From Hymenobacter plasmatis (GTDB taxonomy: Bacteria; Bacteroidota; Bacteroidia; Cytophagales; Hymenobacteraceae): 64,000 nucleotides of DNA. Both the position numbers and the translations under genes were made by a program. The stretch spans positions 186,001 through 250,000 of the forward strand of contig NZ_JAJFAW010000001.1 in assembly GCF_020711255.1 (NCBI RefSeq), read 5' to 3'. Positions within the stretch are counted from its first letter, which is position 1, and each line of letters begins with the position of its first letter. Below are positions 1 to 9,371 of the stretch, one piece after another. The notes below the pieces were generated by a model. The model did no database searches. It saw only the letters and a list, made by a program, of their open reading frames with translations, and was not told the origin of the DNA.

Positions 1-1469
1 ACGTTGTTGTAGCCGTATATCCGCAGGATTTCCTCGATGATGTCGGCCTCGCGCGTCACGTCCACCTTGTGCGGGGGCACCGACAGCAGCCACGTGGCCT
101 GGTCGCCTTCGTCCTGGTTTTCGTCGGTAATGACAATGTCCAGGTCGGTGAGAATCTGACGGATGCGCTCGGGAGCAATGTACTGGCCCACCAGCCGCTC
201 TACGCGCGGCAGGCGCAGGCGCACCGTGGCCGGCTGTACCGGCGTGGGGTACTCGTCTACCACCGGCGCGGCCACCGTGGCGCCTGCTACTTCCTGCAGC
301 AGCAAGGCCGCGCGCTGCAGGGCCACGGGCACCATGTTGGGGTCGGTGCCGCGCTCGAAGCGGAACGAGGCATCCGTCTTCAATTGATGCGTTTGGGAAG
401 TGCGGCGCACCGCGGCGGGGCCGAAGTAGGCGCTTTCCAGGAACACGCGGGTGGTGGCCTCGCTCACGCCCGAGGTCTTGCCGCCGAACACGCCGGCCAG
501 GGCCATGGGCGCGCCGTGGGCATCGGCAATCACAAGGTCGTCGGCTTTGAGGCTGCGCTCCACGCCGTCGAGGGTCACAAATTTCTCACCGGCTTCGGCG
601 CGCTTCACCCGAATCTGGCCGCCCGTAATCTGGTCGGCGTCGAAAGCGTGCAGGGGCTGGCCCAACTCGTGCAGCACGAAGTTGGTCACGTCCACCACGT
701 TGTTGATAGGGGAGAGGCCGATGCTGCGCAGGCGGCGCTGCAGCCACTCGGGCGAGGGACCCACCTGCACGTTTTCCAGGAGCAAGCCGGCGTAGCGTGG
801 GCAGGCCGTTTCGTCCTCTATGGTCACGCCGATGTTGGCCGCGGCCGAAGCCGGCGCCTGGAAGGCACTCGTATCGGGCAGGTGGCAGGGCTGGCGCAGC
901 AGGGCGCGCAGCTCGCGGGCCACGCCGTAGTGCGAGGCGGCATCGGCGCGGTTGGGCGTGAGGCCGATTTCAAACACGGTATCGGAGCCCAGGCCGAAGT
1001 AATCGGCGGCGGGCGTGCCGTTGGGCAGCTCGGTTTCCAGCACCATGATGCCGGCGTGCGAGGTGCCCAGCCCAATTTCGTCCTCGGCGCAAATCATGCC
1101 TTCGGAGGCCGCGCCGCGGATTTTGCTTTTCTTGATTTTGAAGGGCTCGCCCTGTGCGGGGTACAGCGTGGCGCCTTCCAGGGCCACCACCACGCGCTGG
1201 CCGGCGGCCACGTTGGGGGCGCCGCACACAATCTGGCGCGGAGTACCGTCGCCCACGTCCACGGTGGTCAGGCTGAGCTTGTCGGCATCGGGGTGGCGCT
1301 CGCAGGTGAGCACGGTGCCCAGCACCACGCCGCGCAAGCCGCCGGGAATGCTTTCCAGCTCTTCCAGGCTCTCCACTTCCAGGCCCGAGCCGGTGAGCAG
1401 GGCGCCGATTTCGGTGGCAGGTTTGTCGGTAGGAATGAGCGTTTTAAGCCAGTCGAAGGAAATGCGCAT
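1..1469 (-). CDS. pheT: Phenylalanyl-tRNA synthetase beta subunit, C-terminal part missing (window edge)
   Basis: The reverse strand reads MRISFDWLKTLIPT from an ATG at 1469 and stays open to base 1, giving about 489 residues of a protein that is normally about 800 long, so the rest lies outside the window. It is the beta subunit of PheRS, which with the alpha subunit charges tRNA-Phe in the cytoplasm. The visible part has the N-terminal tRNA-binding (OB-fold) domain at about residues 40-150 with ICGAPN and GMICAEDE, then the B3/B4 domain with LTPNRADA and HELGQPLHAFDADQ, and the start of the B5 domain. No start-deciding ribosome binding site is visible. A TACCTTTG box lies about 50 bases upstream. 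Identification is firm from these family signatures. Confidence 0.95.
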   Translation of the reverse strand, partial: MRISFDWLKTLIPTDKPATEIGALLTGSGLEVESLEELESIPGGLRGVVLGTVLTCERHPDADKLSLTTVDVGDGTPRQIVCGAPNVAAGQRVVVALEGATLYPAQGEPFKIKKSKIRGAASEGMICAEDEIGLGTSHAGIMVLETELPNGTPAADYFGLGSDTVFEIGLTPNRADAASHYGVARELRALLRQPCHLPDTSAFQAPASAAANIGVTIEDETACPRYAGLLLENVQVGPSPEWLQRRLRSIGLSPINNVVDVTNFVLHELGQPLHAFDADQITGGQIRVKRAEAGEKFVTLDGVERSLKADDLVIADAHGAPMALAGVFGGKTSGVSEATTRVFLESAYFGPAAVRRTSQTHQLKTDASFRFERGTDPNMVPVALQRAALLLQEVAGATVAAPVVDEYPTPVQPATVRLRLPRVERLVGQYIAPERIRQILTDLDIVITDENQDEGDQATWLLSVPPHKVDVTREADIIEEILRIYGYNN

Positions 1470-1519
1470 GAGGAATGTCGGTTGTCGGTGGTCGTGTACC
1501 CGGCTGTGGGGCAAGCAGA

Positions 1520-1527
1520 CAAAGGTA
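1520..1527 (-). promoter_or_regulatory. Candidate -7 box for pheT
   Basis: The reverse strand reads TACCTTTG, matching the Bacteroidota -7 consensus TAnnTTTG, 51 bases before the pheT ATG. The -33 TTG is not matched exactly (TTC at a spacing of 20), so this is only a candidate. Confidence 0.4.
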
Positions 1528-1590
1528 CAAACCGAGGCAAGCCAGCTGAAAATGAAGCGGGAACTGGGGTAGACGTGGGCGGCAAAACTA

Positions 1591-1810
1591 GAACGTCATG
1601 CCGAGCGCAGCGCAGCATCTCGCCCGCACAACTAATCCAATCGCCCACAATCGCCTGTCATGCTGACGAAGGAAGCATCTTATCTCCGAAGAACGAATCG
1701 TTGAGCCGTGATAAGATGCTTCGCTGCGCTCTGCATGACAGACGATTAATTATAGATGATTGGGTTTGCTTCCCCGGTAAAGATGCCTCGCTGCGCTCGG
1801 CATGACGTTC
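1591..1810. repeat. Nested REPIN-like inverted repeats
   Basis: An outer pair (GAACGTCATGCCGAGCGCAG at 1591 and its near complement ending at 1810) encloses an inner pair at 1656-1741 whose right arm reads GATAAGATGCTTCGCTGCGC. The same core recurs near 26.3, 28.9, 37.9 and 40.2 kb. It fills the space between pheT and the DUF1684 gene and explains why a long antisense frame runs through here. No protein is likely to be coded by it. Confidence 0.8.
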
Positions 1811-1829
1811 TGTTTTCGCCGCCCACACG

Positions 1830-2441
1830 CTACTCATGAAACGACTTTTCCCCAGCCGGAATAGCCACCTGGAGCCGGTTCGCCGCCGGTGGTACCGGGC
1901 AGCTGTACTCGTTATTGTAAGCGCAGTAGGGGTTGTACGCCTGGTTGAAATCCAGCTCAATTTCGGTGGCGTCGAGCTTGGGCTTGGCTGCGTCGAGGTA
2001 GCGGCCGCCGCCGTAGGTTTCGTGGCCGTTTGTGAGGTCCGTAAATGGAATAAATAGCGTGGAATCTTGGCCCGTCGCTTTTAAATAAATACCCAATTGC
2101 TGGGGCTTATTATCTATTTCAAATTTCGCGGTCCCCCAATTTAAATATTTCTCTGCGCGGTTATCGCTCATTTGAATGAGTGTGGTATCGGGAGTTGCAT
2201 TGCGCGAAACAGTGGCAGGAATTACAAATGATAATTGAGCTGGATAATACTTCAGGCTGTCAAATTGAGCTTTTTGTTCGGCAGAAAGGGGAGAGCTGTC
2301 CGACTGCCGAAACGAGCGGTTTTTTTCGCTGCGCGATTTGTTTAGCTTGGCAGAATAAGCACTTGCGTCGGGTTTGGTAGCATTTAATGAATAGAGAATA
2401 ATGCCGATGATGGCGGCGGCCAGCCCAATTTTTTTAATCAT
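1830..2441 (-). CDS. DUF1684 family protein, membrane-anchored or secreted
   Basis: A 203-residue protein beginning MIKKIGLAAA with one hydrophobic N-terminal segment (about residues 4-20), so it is exported or anchored. The C-terminal half has the DUF1684 signature: YGGGRYLDA, then LDFNQAYNPYCAYN and EYSCPVPPAANRLQVAI. DUF1684 proteins have no established biochemical function. An upstream in-frame ATG at 2480 would add 13 residues before the hydrophobic segment, so the ATG at 2441 was preferred. The gene is divergent from the M1 aminopeptidase, with about 90 bases between them that must hold both promoters. Confidence 0.8.
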   Translation of the reverse strand: MIKKIGLAAAIIGIILYSLNATKPDASAYSAKLNKSRSEKNRSFRQSDSSPLSAEQKAQFDSLKYYPAQLSFVIPATVSRNATPDTTLIQMSDNRAEKYLNWGTAKFEIDNKPQQLGIYLKATGQDSTLFIPFTDLTNGHETYGGGRYLDAAKPKLDATEIELDFNQAYNPYCAYNNEYSCPVPPAANRLQVAIPAGEKSFHE

Positions 2442-2534
2442 GTTGATGGTGTTTTCGAAAAGGTAATGCCCGGCTTGCAAACGGAGCGTTTACCCGGGGC
2501 TCAATTACAGGTGAGTTCCTACCTTGTTCGCCTC

Positions 2535-5003
2535 ATGCGAATTTTCTTTCTGCTCTTTACCGCGCTAGCCAGCATTGCTTCTGCCGGGGCTCAACAAGCT
2601 CCCGCAACTACTCTCCACGCCACCGAGCGCCGCGTAAATGACCTGGTGCACACCAAGCTGGATGTGCGGTTCGATTACGCTAAACGCTACCTCTACGGCA
2701 AAACCTGGATTACGCTCAAACCCCACGCTTTTGCCACCGATACATTGCGGCTCGATGCCAAAGGCATGGATATCAAAACCGCTGGGCTGCTGCAAGGCAC
2801 CCAAGTGCAGCCGTTGAAATACGACTACAACCAGCAGCAACTGCTAATACACTTGGGCCGCAAGGTGCCCGCCGGCGAGTCGTACAGCATTTACATCGAA
2901 TACACGGCCAAGCCCGATGAACTGGGCGCCAGCGGCCAGGGTAGCGCAGCCATTCGCGGGGCAAAGGGCCTGTATTTTATTAACCCCGACAGCGCGGTGA
3001 AGGGCAAGCCGGTCCAAATCTGGACCCAGGGCGAGACCGATGCCAACTCCGTGTGGTTTCCCACCATCGACCAGCCCAACCAGAAAACGACCGAGGAAAT
3101 CAGCATGACCGTGCCGAGCAAGTACATCACGCTCTCCAACGGTTCCCTGGTCAGCCAGCAGCCGGCCGGCCCCGGCCTGCGCACCGACACCTGGAAAATG
3201 AACGAGCCGCACGCGCCCTACCTGTTTATGATGGCCGTGGGCGACTTCCGCATCACCAAAGACACCTGGCGCGGCAAGGAAGTTAATTATTACCTGGAAC
3301 CGCAGTACGCCGCCCAGGCCAAGGCCGTTTTTGGGAAGACGCCCCGGATGCTGGAGTTTTTCTCGCAGCGCCTCGGCGTCGATTTTCCCTGGAATAAATA
3401 CAGCCAGGTGGTGTGCCGCGACTTCGTGGCCGGGGCTATGGAAAACACCACTGCTTCGCTGTTTGGCGAGCAGGCCCAGGGTTCGGCCCGCGAGCTGCTC
3501 GACTGGCAGTACGCCGGCGTGGAGCGCGAAATTGCCCACGAACTGTTTCACCAATGGTTCGGCGACTACGTGACGGCCGAAAGCTGGGGCAACCTGACTA
3601 TGAACGAGTCGTTTGCCAACTTCAGCGAGATTCTGTGGGCCGAGCACGAGTACGGCGCCGATGCCGCCGCCCAACAAGCCGACCTGAGCCTACGCACCTA
3701 CTTCCGCGGGGCGGCCAATTATGCGAAGCCGCTGGTGCGCTTTCAGTACGCCGATAAGGAGGACCTTTTCGACGCCGTGACCTACCAGAAGGGAGGCAAT
3801 ATCCTGAACATGCTGCGCCACTATTTGGGCGATGACGTGTTTTTCAGGGGCCTGCAACGCTACCTCACGCAGCAGGCCTTCAGTACTGGCGAGCCGCACC
3901 AGCTGCGCCTGGCCCTGGAAGAAGCCTCGGGCCGGGACCTGAACTGGTTTTTCAACCAGTGGTACTACGGCGCCGGCCACCCCGTGGTCACCATCGATTA
4001 CCAGTGGGAAGCCGCCCGGAAACGGCAGGCCGTGGTGGTGCACCAAACCCAGGCCGGAACGCCGTTTGTGCTGCCGCTCTCGGTGGATTTGTATACCAAA
4101 GGCCGCGCCCAGCGCTACCCTGCCACCCTGCGCCACGCCGTGGATACGCTGTATTTCCCGGCTGCCACCAAGCCCGACTTGGTGAACGTGGACGCCGAAA
4201 AAGTGCTGGTGTGGCAGAAGGAAGACCACAAGTCACTGGCCGAGTTTGCCTACCAGTACCGCCACGCCGGCCGCTACCTCGACCGCCGCGAAGCCCTGCG
4301 CGCCGCCCAGGCAAAGCTGGCCGACCCGCTGGCTCAGCAGATTCTCCTCGCGGGCCTGGCCGATAAGTTGCCCGCCCTCCGGGAGATGGCCGTTGAGCTG
4401 ATTGACCTCAAAAATGCGGCACTGCGTAAGGCCGCGGCCCCGCAGCTAGCCAAGCTCGCGGCTGCTGATTCGTCGGTGCAGGTACAAGTAGCCGCGCTCA
4501 CGGCCCTGGCGACGCTCAAGGACCAGCGCTATGCCCGGCTGTTTAATCAGGCCCTCGGCAGCAAGTCGTATCGGGTGCAGGGCACGGCCTTACAAGGGCT
4601 GCTGCCGCTGAATCCAGCCCAAGCGCTGGCCCGCGCCACGGCTTTTGAAACTGACAACAAGGGCGCGCTCACCGTAGCCCTGGTGACCGTGTACGGCCAG
4701 GCCGGCGGTGCCGCCCAGTGGCTCTCGGTGCTGGCCAAATACGATGCCGCCACCCCTAACGCCCGCTTCGACATGCTGCCCGGCCTGGGCGGACTGCTCG
4801 GCCGCCTCGACGACCCCACGGCGCTAACGCAAGGCATCGGCCGCATCAAGGACCTGACGGTGCAGTACAAGGCCTTCATCGACTCCAATCGGCTCATCGG
4901 CTTGCTGCGGCAGGTACAGCAGCGCCAAGCCACCCGGCCCAATGCTTCTCTGGTTGCTGGGCTAGTGGAGCAGGCTGTGGCCGAGATTCAGGCGGCGAAG
5001 TAG
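2535..5003 (+). CDS. M1 family zinc aminopeptidase, secreted
   Basis: 822 residues, starting at MRIFFLLFTALASIASAGAQ, a clear signal peptide; the longer frame from 2466 would bury it. It removes N-terminal residues from peptides, probably in the periplasm. The exopeptidase motif GAMEN is at residues 300-304 and the zinc site is HELFH (335-339) with the third ligand E358 in NESFANF, 18 residues on, as the M1 family requires. The C-terminal third (from about residue 570) is rich in alanine-leucine helices resembling HEAT repeats, as in other M1 enzymes. It converges with the AraC gene. Substrate preference cannot be read from the sequence. Confidence 0.93.
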   Translation: MRIFFLLFTALASIASAGAQQAPATTLHATERRVNDLVHTKLDVRFDYAKRYLYGKTWITLKPHAFATDTLRLDAKGMDIKTAGLLQGTQVQPLKYDYNQQQLLIHLGRKVPAGESYSIYIEYTAKPDELGASGQGSAAIRGAKGLYFINPDSAVKGKPVQIWTQGETDANSVWFPTIDQPNQKTTEEISMTVPSKYITLSNGSLVSQQPAGPGLRTDTWKMNEPHAPYLFMMAVGDFRITKDTWRGKEVNYYLEPQYAAQAKAVFGKTPRMLEFFSQRLGVDFPWNKYSQVVCRDFVAGAMENTTASLFGEQAQGSARELLDWQYAGVEREIAHELFHQWFGDYVTAESWGNLTMNESFANFSEILWAEHEYGADAAAQQADLSLRTYFRGAANYAKPLVRFQYADKEDLFDAVTYQKGGNILNMLRHYLGDDVFFRGLQRYLTQQAFSTGEPHQLRLALEEASGRDLNWFFNQWYYGAGHPVVTIDYQWEAARKRQAVVVHQTQAGTPFVLPLSVDLYTKGRAQRYPATLRHAVDTLYFPAATKPDLVNVDAEKVLVWQKEDHKSLAEFAYQYRHAGRYLDRREALRAAQAKLADPLAQQILLAGLADKLPALREMAVELIDLKNAALRKAAAPQLAKLAAADSSVQVQVAALTALATLKDQRYARLFNQALGSKSYRVQGTALQGLLPLNPAQALARATAFETDNKGALTVALVTVYGQAGGAAQWLSVLAKYDAATPNARFDMLPGLGGLLGRLDDPTALTQGIGRIKDLTVQYKAFIDSNRLIGLLRQVQQRQATRPNASLVAGLVEQAVAEIQAAK

Positions 5004-5116
5004 CGGGCTTGCCAGTGGGGCTTAACCCATTGTTAAAGTAAACTAAGTTGGTAACGATAGCCGAAAAAACAGGCCAGAGGGTCCGCTCGTGTTATTTCCG
5101 CGCTTACTGTTTAGGG

Positions 5117-6007
5117 TCATGCCGCTTGGCGAAACGCCAGGGGCGTGGTGCCGGTGTGCTGCTTGAAGAAGCGGTGGAAGTAGGTGGCGTACTCGAAGCC
5201 GAGGCGGTCGGCAATGTCGCCGATGCTCCAGTCGGTGTGGTGCAGGAGCAGTTTGGCTTCGCTGGTGAGGCGTTCGGCAATGTGGGCCGTGGTGGGCTTG
5301 CCGGTCACTTCCTTCACCGACCGGTTCAGGCTGTTGACGTGGAGGGCCAGCCGGTCGGCGAAGTCCTGGGCGTTTTTTAGCAGGGGCTCGTGGTACTCTT
5401 TGGTCACCGGAAACTGAATTTCCAGCAGGCTCATGAACAGGTTGGTGATGCGCTCGGCCGCGTTGGTGGCCACGGCGGGGTACGGGCTGGCCGGCTGCAA
5501 CCGGGCCGCCTCGTGGACGATGAGCGAGAGCTGGTTGCGCAGCAGGTCGTCCTTGTGCTCATAGTCCGTATTGAAGTCCCGGCGCATGCGGCCAAACACC
5601 TCGCTCAGGTAGCGCCGCTGCTCGTCGTCGAGGTAATACACCGGGTTGCCGTCCACCCGGTAGAGCACCGACTCCTTGAGGCTGACGCCGCGCATGGCCG
5701 AGTGCAGAAACGGTTCGGTGAAGGCGCAGATGTAGCCTTCCTGCTCAATAGAGCCCACGGCCGGCTCCCACGAAAACGGCACCAGGCGGTTGGTGAACAC
5801 CAGCGCGGGCCGGTCGATGCGGTAGCTGCGGGTGGCGTAATGCAGGTCGTTGGCTCCGTTCAGCACCAGCACGCATTTGAATACGTCGCGCCGGTCGTAG
5901 TGGCCCATTCCGCACTCGGCCTCCTGCATGGTCAGCACCGTGATTTCGCCCCCGCCGGGCGACAGGAGGGGAAAAATAGCCGGGCGCTGAACAGTGGAGA
6001 TGGTCAT
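5117..6007 (-). CDS. AraC family transcriptional regulator
   Basis: 296 residues from the ATG at 6007 (MTISTVQRPAIF); the frame extends upstream but the extra 34 residues look non-coding. The N-terminal two-thirds is a cupin-like sensing region (for example IDRPALVFTNRLVPFSW). The C-terminal 100 residues carry the double helix-turn-helix, with VKEVTGKPTTAHIAERL and IADRLGFEYATYFHRFFKQH followed by TGTTPLAFR, typical of AraC/XylS proteins. It lies 151 bases downstream of the dehydrogenase on the same strand, so it may regulate that gene and the nearby cupin. Effector unknown. Confidence 0.9.
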   Translation of the reverse strand: MTISTVQRPAIFPLLSPGGGEITVLTMQEAECGMGHYDRRDVFKCVLVLNGANDLHYATRSYRIDRPALVFTNRLVPFSWEPAVGSIEQEGYICAFTEPFLHSAMRGVSLKESVLYRVDGNPVYYLDDEQRRYLSEVFGRMRRDFNTDYEHKDDLLRNQLSLIVHEAARLQPASPYPAVATNAAERITNLFMSLLEIQFPVTKEYHEPLLKNAQDFADRLALHVNSLNRSVKEVTGKPTTAHIAERLTSEAKLLLHHTDWSIGDIADRLGFEYATYFHRFFKQHTGTTPLAFRQAA

Positions 6008-6158
6008 GGGGAGCAGTAAGGCCCTGGCAAAGCAACTCGGTTGGCAAGGCACTTTGCCAGACGCAGCCCTGGGTCGTTTCGTTACGAACGGATAGAAGAA
6101 AGAGCCCACTGGTTCCTAAATGGGAAAGGGGGTGTTCGCGTGCTGCCATCAACAGGAG

Positions 6159-7022
6159 CTAGCTCGCGTGAGTGCGCTCATTGGCTTCGTCAAAAGCCAG
6201 CGAGGATGACAATTCCCGGTAAGCCGCGGTTTGCTGCTGGAGCTCGGCGGCGACCTGCTCGGCGGTGGCCACGGCATCGGCGCCAGCCAGAAAGCGGCGG
6301 GGCAACGGCGACTGGCGGGAGATGGTGAGCAATGCCTGCGCCAGCTTGGCGGGGTCGCCCGACTGCTGGCCGTTGTAGCCCTTCCAGAACTGCATTTGCG
6401 CCTCCCGGTGCTCGTCGTAGTCGGCAATGGGATGGTCGGCGAAGTTGGTGGACTCCTCGGTGAGCAGCTCGGTGCGGAAAAAGCCCGGATTGACCACGAG
6501 GGTCTCGATGCCAAACGGGGCAACTTCGGCCTGCAGCGACTGCATCCAGCCTTCGAGGCCGAACTTGGAAGCGGCGTAGGCCGACCCGAACTCAAACCCG
6601 ACGAGGCCCGCCGTAGACGAGATGGTGATGACCTGCCCGGCACGTTGTCGGCGCAACACAGGCAGCACGGCCCGGGTCACGTTCATCGGGCCCAGGATGC
6701 TGGTGGCCAGCTGCTGGTTCATCTGCTCCGGGCTCAATTCCTCAAAGAAGCCGGCATAAAAGTTGGCGGCGTTATTTACCAGCACGTCGAGGCGGCCAAA
6801 CCGGTCCACGGTCGCCTGCACGGCAGCTTCAGCGTCGGCCGCGCGGGTGATGTCCAGCGTCACTACGAGCAGGTCGTCAGCGGGGCCCAGGGCTTGAGCT
6901 ACTTTATCCGGGTTGCGGCCAGTGGCCACGACGGCGTGCCCCGCGGCCAGCGCGCCTTGGGCGATGTATCGGCCTAAGCCCCGGCCGGCGCCCGTGATAA
7001 ACCAAACTTGTTTGTTTGCCAT
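6159..7022 (-). CDS. Short-chain dehydrogenase/reductase (SDR)
   Basis: 287 residues from MANKQVWFITGAGRGLG. The Rossmann nucleotide-binding motif TGAGRGLG is at residues 10-17 and an arginine follows strand beta-2 (TGRNPDK), which favours NADP(H). NNAANFYAG is the NNAG-like motif, ISSTAGL gives the catalytic Ser, and YAASK gives the catalytic Tyr and Lys. It is a classical SDR that oxidises or reduces an alcohol/carbonyl; the substrate is not evident. Together with the AraC gene, cupin and carboxymuconolactone-decarboxylase remnant it forms a set often seen together in related bacteria. Confidence 0.92.
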   Translation of the reverse strand: MANKQVWFITGAGRGLGRYIAQGALAAGHAVVATGRNPDKVAQALGPADDLLVVTLDITRAADAEAAVQATVDRFGRLDVLVNNAANFYAGFFEELSPEQMNQQLATSILGPMNVTRAVLPVLRRQRAGQVITISSTAGLVGFEFGSAYAASKFGLEGWMQSLQAEVAPFGIETLVVNPGFFRTELLTEESTNFADHPIADYDEHREAQMQFWKGYNGQQSGDPAKLAQALLTISRQSPLPRRFLAGADAVATAEQVAAELQQQTAAYRELSSSLAFDEANERTHAS

Positions 7023-7566
7023 GGTGATAGTGGGTGGAGGTGGTTGCTTCTGCACGAGAAGCAACACAAAGGTCCCCCGCCTCCGAAGGGCAGCACCATA
7101 CCAATCAAACGGCTTTGTGCACAAATCAAACAGCTGCTAACGGGAGCCGTTGGGGACGCAGTCGGGAAGACCTGTAATGTCCGGCGGCCTGGTAGCTCAT
7201 GCCCCGATAGGTTCCAGCAGTTTTCGATGCGATTGGCTTCAGTATCCCACTCGCGCTTTGAAAAGTATACTGAACGCTTTGATTGTCATCATCTGACTCG
7301 CCTGGTGGCAGCGGACTTTTGTTCTGTCATTCATTGGTCGCTTGCATCTGAGTCTTATCAGCTCAACCAGCGACGAAAAACTGCAACCTGGCTGTTGGGC
7401 TGGGCCTGTTGGTGAGGACGTACCTGGTGCTGCTCCTGTTGGCTGGCCATCCAGGGTGTGTAGCAGCCACGAATGGGCAAGTCCATTTCTCCCTTTAGTC
7501 ACCTCTCCCCATGGAAAAGCCAACCGGTTCAGCCCAACCTTACTTCCAATTCCGTATCCGTTTCTT
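7023..7566. other. Intergenic, no gene seen
   Basis: About 540 bases between the divergent dehydrogenase and cupin genes. The open frames here have no recognisable protein pattern. The bases next to 7022 should hold the dehydrogenase promoter; on the reverse strand ACCTTTGTG near 7070 is a weak match to the Bacteroidota -7 box. Confidence 0.5.
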
Positions 7567-7977
7567 ATGAGCAACTCCACCAACCCCCTACAGGCCCCGG
7601 CCGGCACGAAGCGCGGCCCGGCAGATTATTTCACCGGCACAGCCTGGGTCACCATGCTGGCCGGCGAAAACCCCACCGACTGCACTGTGGGCGACGTGAC
7701 CTTCGAGCCGGGAGTCCGCAACAACTGGCACTCGCACCCTGCCGGGCAGATACTGGTGGTGACGGCCGGCGTGGGCTACTACCAGGAAAAGGGCCAGCCC
7801 GCCCGGCGGCTTCGGGCCGGCGACGCGGTGAGCATCGCGCCCGGCGTGGTGCACTGGCATGGTGCCGCCCCCGACAGCCTCTTCACTCACCTGGCCATCA
7901 ACCCAAACGTCAGCAAGGGAGTGGCCAACTGGCTGGAACCCGTCACGGACGAGGAATACCGGGCTGCGCAAGGCTAA
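7567..7977 (+). CDS. Cupin domain protein
   Basis: 136 residues from MSNSTNPLQAP; an in-frame extension to 7342 was rejected because it lacks a family pattern. It is a small single-domain cupin: NNWHSHPAGQILVVTAGVG gives the first metal-binding motif (two His and a Gln/Glu position) and PGVVHWHGAAP gives the second, with a His ligand. Such proteins occur beside carboxymuconolactone decarboxylase and SDR genes and resemble the cupins annotated as hydroxynitrile-lyase-like. It probably binds a metal in the cytoplasm; the reaction is unknown. Confidence 0.85.
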   Translation: MSNSTNPLQAPAGTKRGPADYFTGTAWVTMLAGENPTDCTVGDVTFEPGVRNNWHSHPAGQILVVTAGVGYYQEKGQPARRLRAGDAVSIAPGVVHWHGAAPDSLFTHLAINPNVSKGVANWLEPVTDEEYRAAQG

Positions 7978-8082
7978 TAGGGCGGATGGCCCAAGCGCGC
8001 TGCTTGGCGCGTGGCTGGTCGTCACGTGTCCGGCGGTGGCCTCGCCGCGGCTGGTTATGTTCTGCGCTTACTCCCCCGGCTT

Positions 8083-8322
8083 ATGAAACGCACCCTTGCC
8101 CTGGCAGGAGCTTACACCGTCGTCCTGCTGCTGTTCACCGTCATGACTACCAACGCCCAATCTTCCGCTACGCTCTCCAAACGGCAACAAGCCCTTGTCG
8201 GCAACCTGGTGCTTTGCTACCGCGACTTCCGCTACTCCAGCGGCTTGGTGCTGCTGGGTAAGCTGAATGAAAGGCCGTTGACTGCGGGCTCCAACCTCAA
8301 TGACGGGGTATTGTTGCGCTGA
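8083..8322 (+). pseudogene. Probable internally deleted carboxymuconolactone decarboxylase-family remnant
   Basis: A 79-residue frame beginning MKRTLALAGAY with a signal peptide ending near TTNAQ. The start of the mature part, SATLSKRQQALVG, looks like the beginning of secreted carboxymuconolactone decarboxylase (CMD) proteins, and LCYRDFRYSSG...LLGKL could be a degraded form of the family's C-terminal helix. The middle, including the catalytic segment, is missing, since the family is usually about 110-150 residues. Its position after a cupin supports this reading. It overlaps the convergent outer-membrane gene by 26 bases. It could instead be a small secreted protein of unknown function. Confidence 0.35.
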
Positions 8323-8905
8323 ACGTAATGCCTATCGCATTCGCCGAATACGTTTTGCGATACTGGTCGGTGTACGTCATCGCCGTGTACATGAGGCCGA
8401 CGCCACGGTATGCAATTTCGAAAGTTGGGCCATTAGCGCCTTTGAAGCTCACGTCTTCCCCAAGGCCATCGGTATTGAATTGAATGCCGCGGTGCATGGC
8501 CAGCCCGGCCCCCACACGGAGCTTATCGGTAAACATCCAGTTAGCCGTTAACAGAATGGGCACCCGGGTCAAACGGATATGGGCGTTATCAGCCGCAGTA
8601 GTAACGTACTTGTAGCCCACGGTGCCACGCAAGAGCAGCTTCTCCACTTTCGGCACCTGATACTCTGCTCCCACGGCGATGGAAATGCCCTGGCCGGCGT
8701 TTACCGATTGGGTGTTCCCGTTGGTGAAGTACACTTCGGCTACCCGGTCGCCACCCAGCTCCAAGGCGCCACCAAGCAGGAAGCGCACCGGTGATGCTTT
8801 CTTTTCTGCCTCTTGGGTAGTTTTCCCCGCCTCTTGCGCGAAGCCTTTATTGAAAGGGATAATTGCCAGAGAAGCAAATAAAATCAGGCTCCTGAAAGCT
8901 GTCAT
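8297..8905 (-). CDS. Outer-membrane beta-barrel protein, unknown
   Basis: 202 residues beginning MTAFRSLILFASLAIIPF with a signal peptide cut near GFAQ. The rest alternates hydrophobic and polar residues in short strands (for example LRGTVGYKYVTT and LRVGAGLAMHRG) and ends in an aromatic/hydrophobic strand, as expected for a small 8-strand barrel in the outer membrane. No specific family is recognised. It converges with and slightly overlaps the CMD remnant, which suggests that the remnant's neighbourhood was rearranged. Confidence 0.7.
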   Translation of the reverse strand: MTAFRSLILFASLAIIPFNKGFAQEAGKTTQEAEKKASPVRFLLGGALELGGDRVAEVYFTNGNTQSVNAGQGISIAVGAEYQVPKVEKLLLRGTVGYKYVTTAADNAHIRLTRVPILLTANWMFTDKLRVGAGLAMHRGIQFNTDGLGEDVSFKGANGPTFEIAYRGVGLMYTAMTYTDQYRKTYSANAIGITFSATIPRH

Positions 8906-9371
8906 GTTGAAAGAAATTTGGGGTTTGCTGTTTGTTTTTTTACTAATGGTCAGTGGTTGTGCAGTCTGTGCAAAAGGCGCAGGTATTGCCTAATGAATGA
9001 CAGTGAAAACACGATGCCGGACCGCGGTTTCCCAGCCTATCTATAGCATAGGCAAATATATATGTTGGCAACAGCGATTTTCAAAAGCCCGTATTCTGGA
9101 ATATGAGTGCTTCCAGGCGCTCTGGGCCATTTTTATGGCGCAAGTTGAGCTAAATAAACCCGCTCTTGGCTTACTTAAGGCCCTGAAAGGCCAGCACAGA
9201 GGCCTTTGTTAAATCCTTCTGAGGTCAGTGCGTCTGCTGCACCGGCGCCTTAATCTGTGACAGGGACGCCGGTGCGGCAAAGTACAGGGGTTAGCCAATC
9301 ACGCCTTCTGCGCGTAGGTTTACGCCCACTCAGATATATCTGCTTTCCTGCTACAAGAAGTCCCATAAAAC
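8906..9371. other. Intergenic with small hairpins
   Basis: About 465 bases, visibly more AT-rich than the genes around it. No convincing gene is seen. Two hairpins are present: AAAGGCC/GGCCTTT at 9186-9207 and CACCGGCG/CGCCGGTG at 9240-9274. Promoters for the divergent barrel and GH13 genes must lie here. Confidence 0.5.

Noticed and set aside
69..1805. Long forward open frame of 578 codons
   Set aside because: It is antisense to pheT and continues through the repeat element; composition is that of a GC-rich shadow frame.
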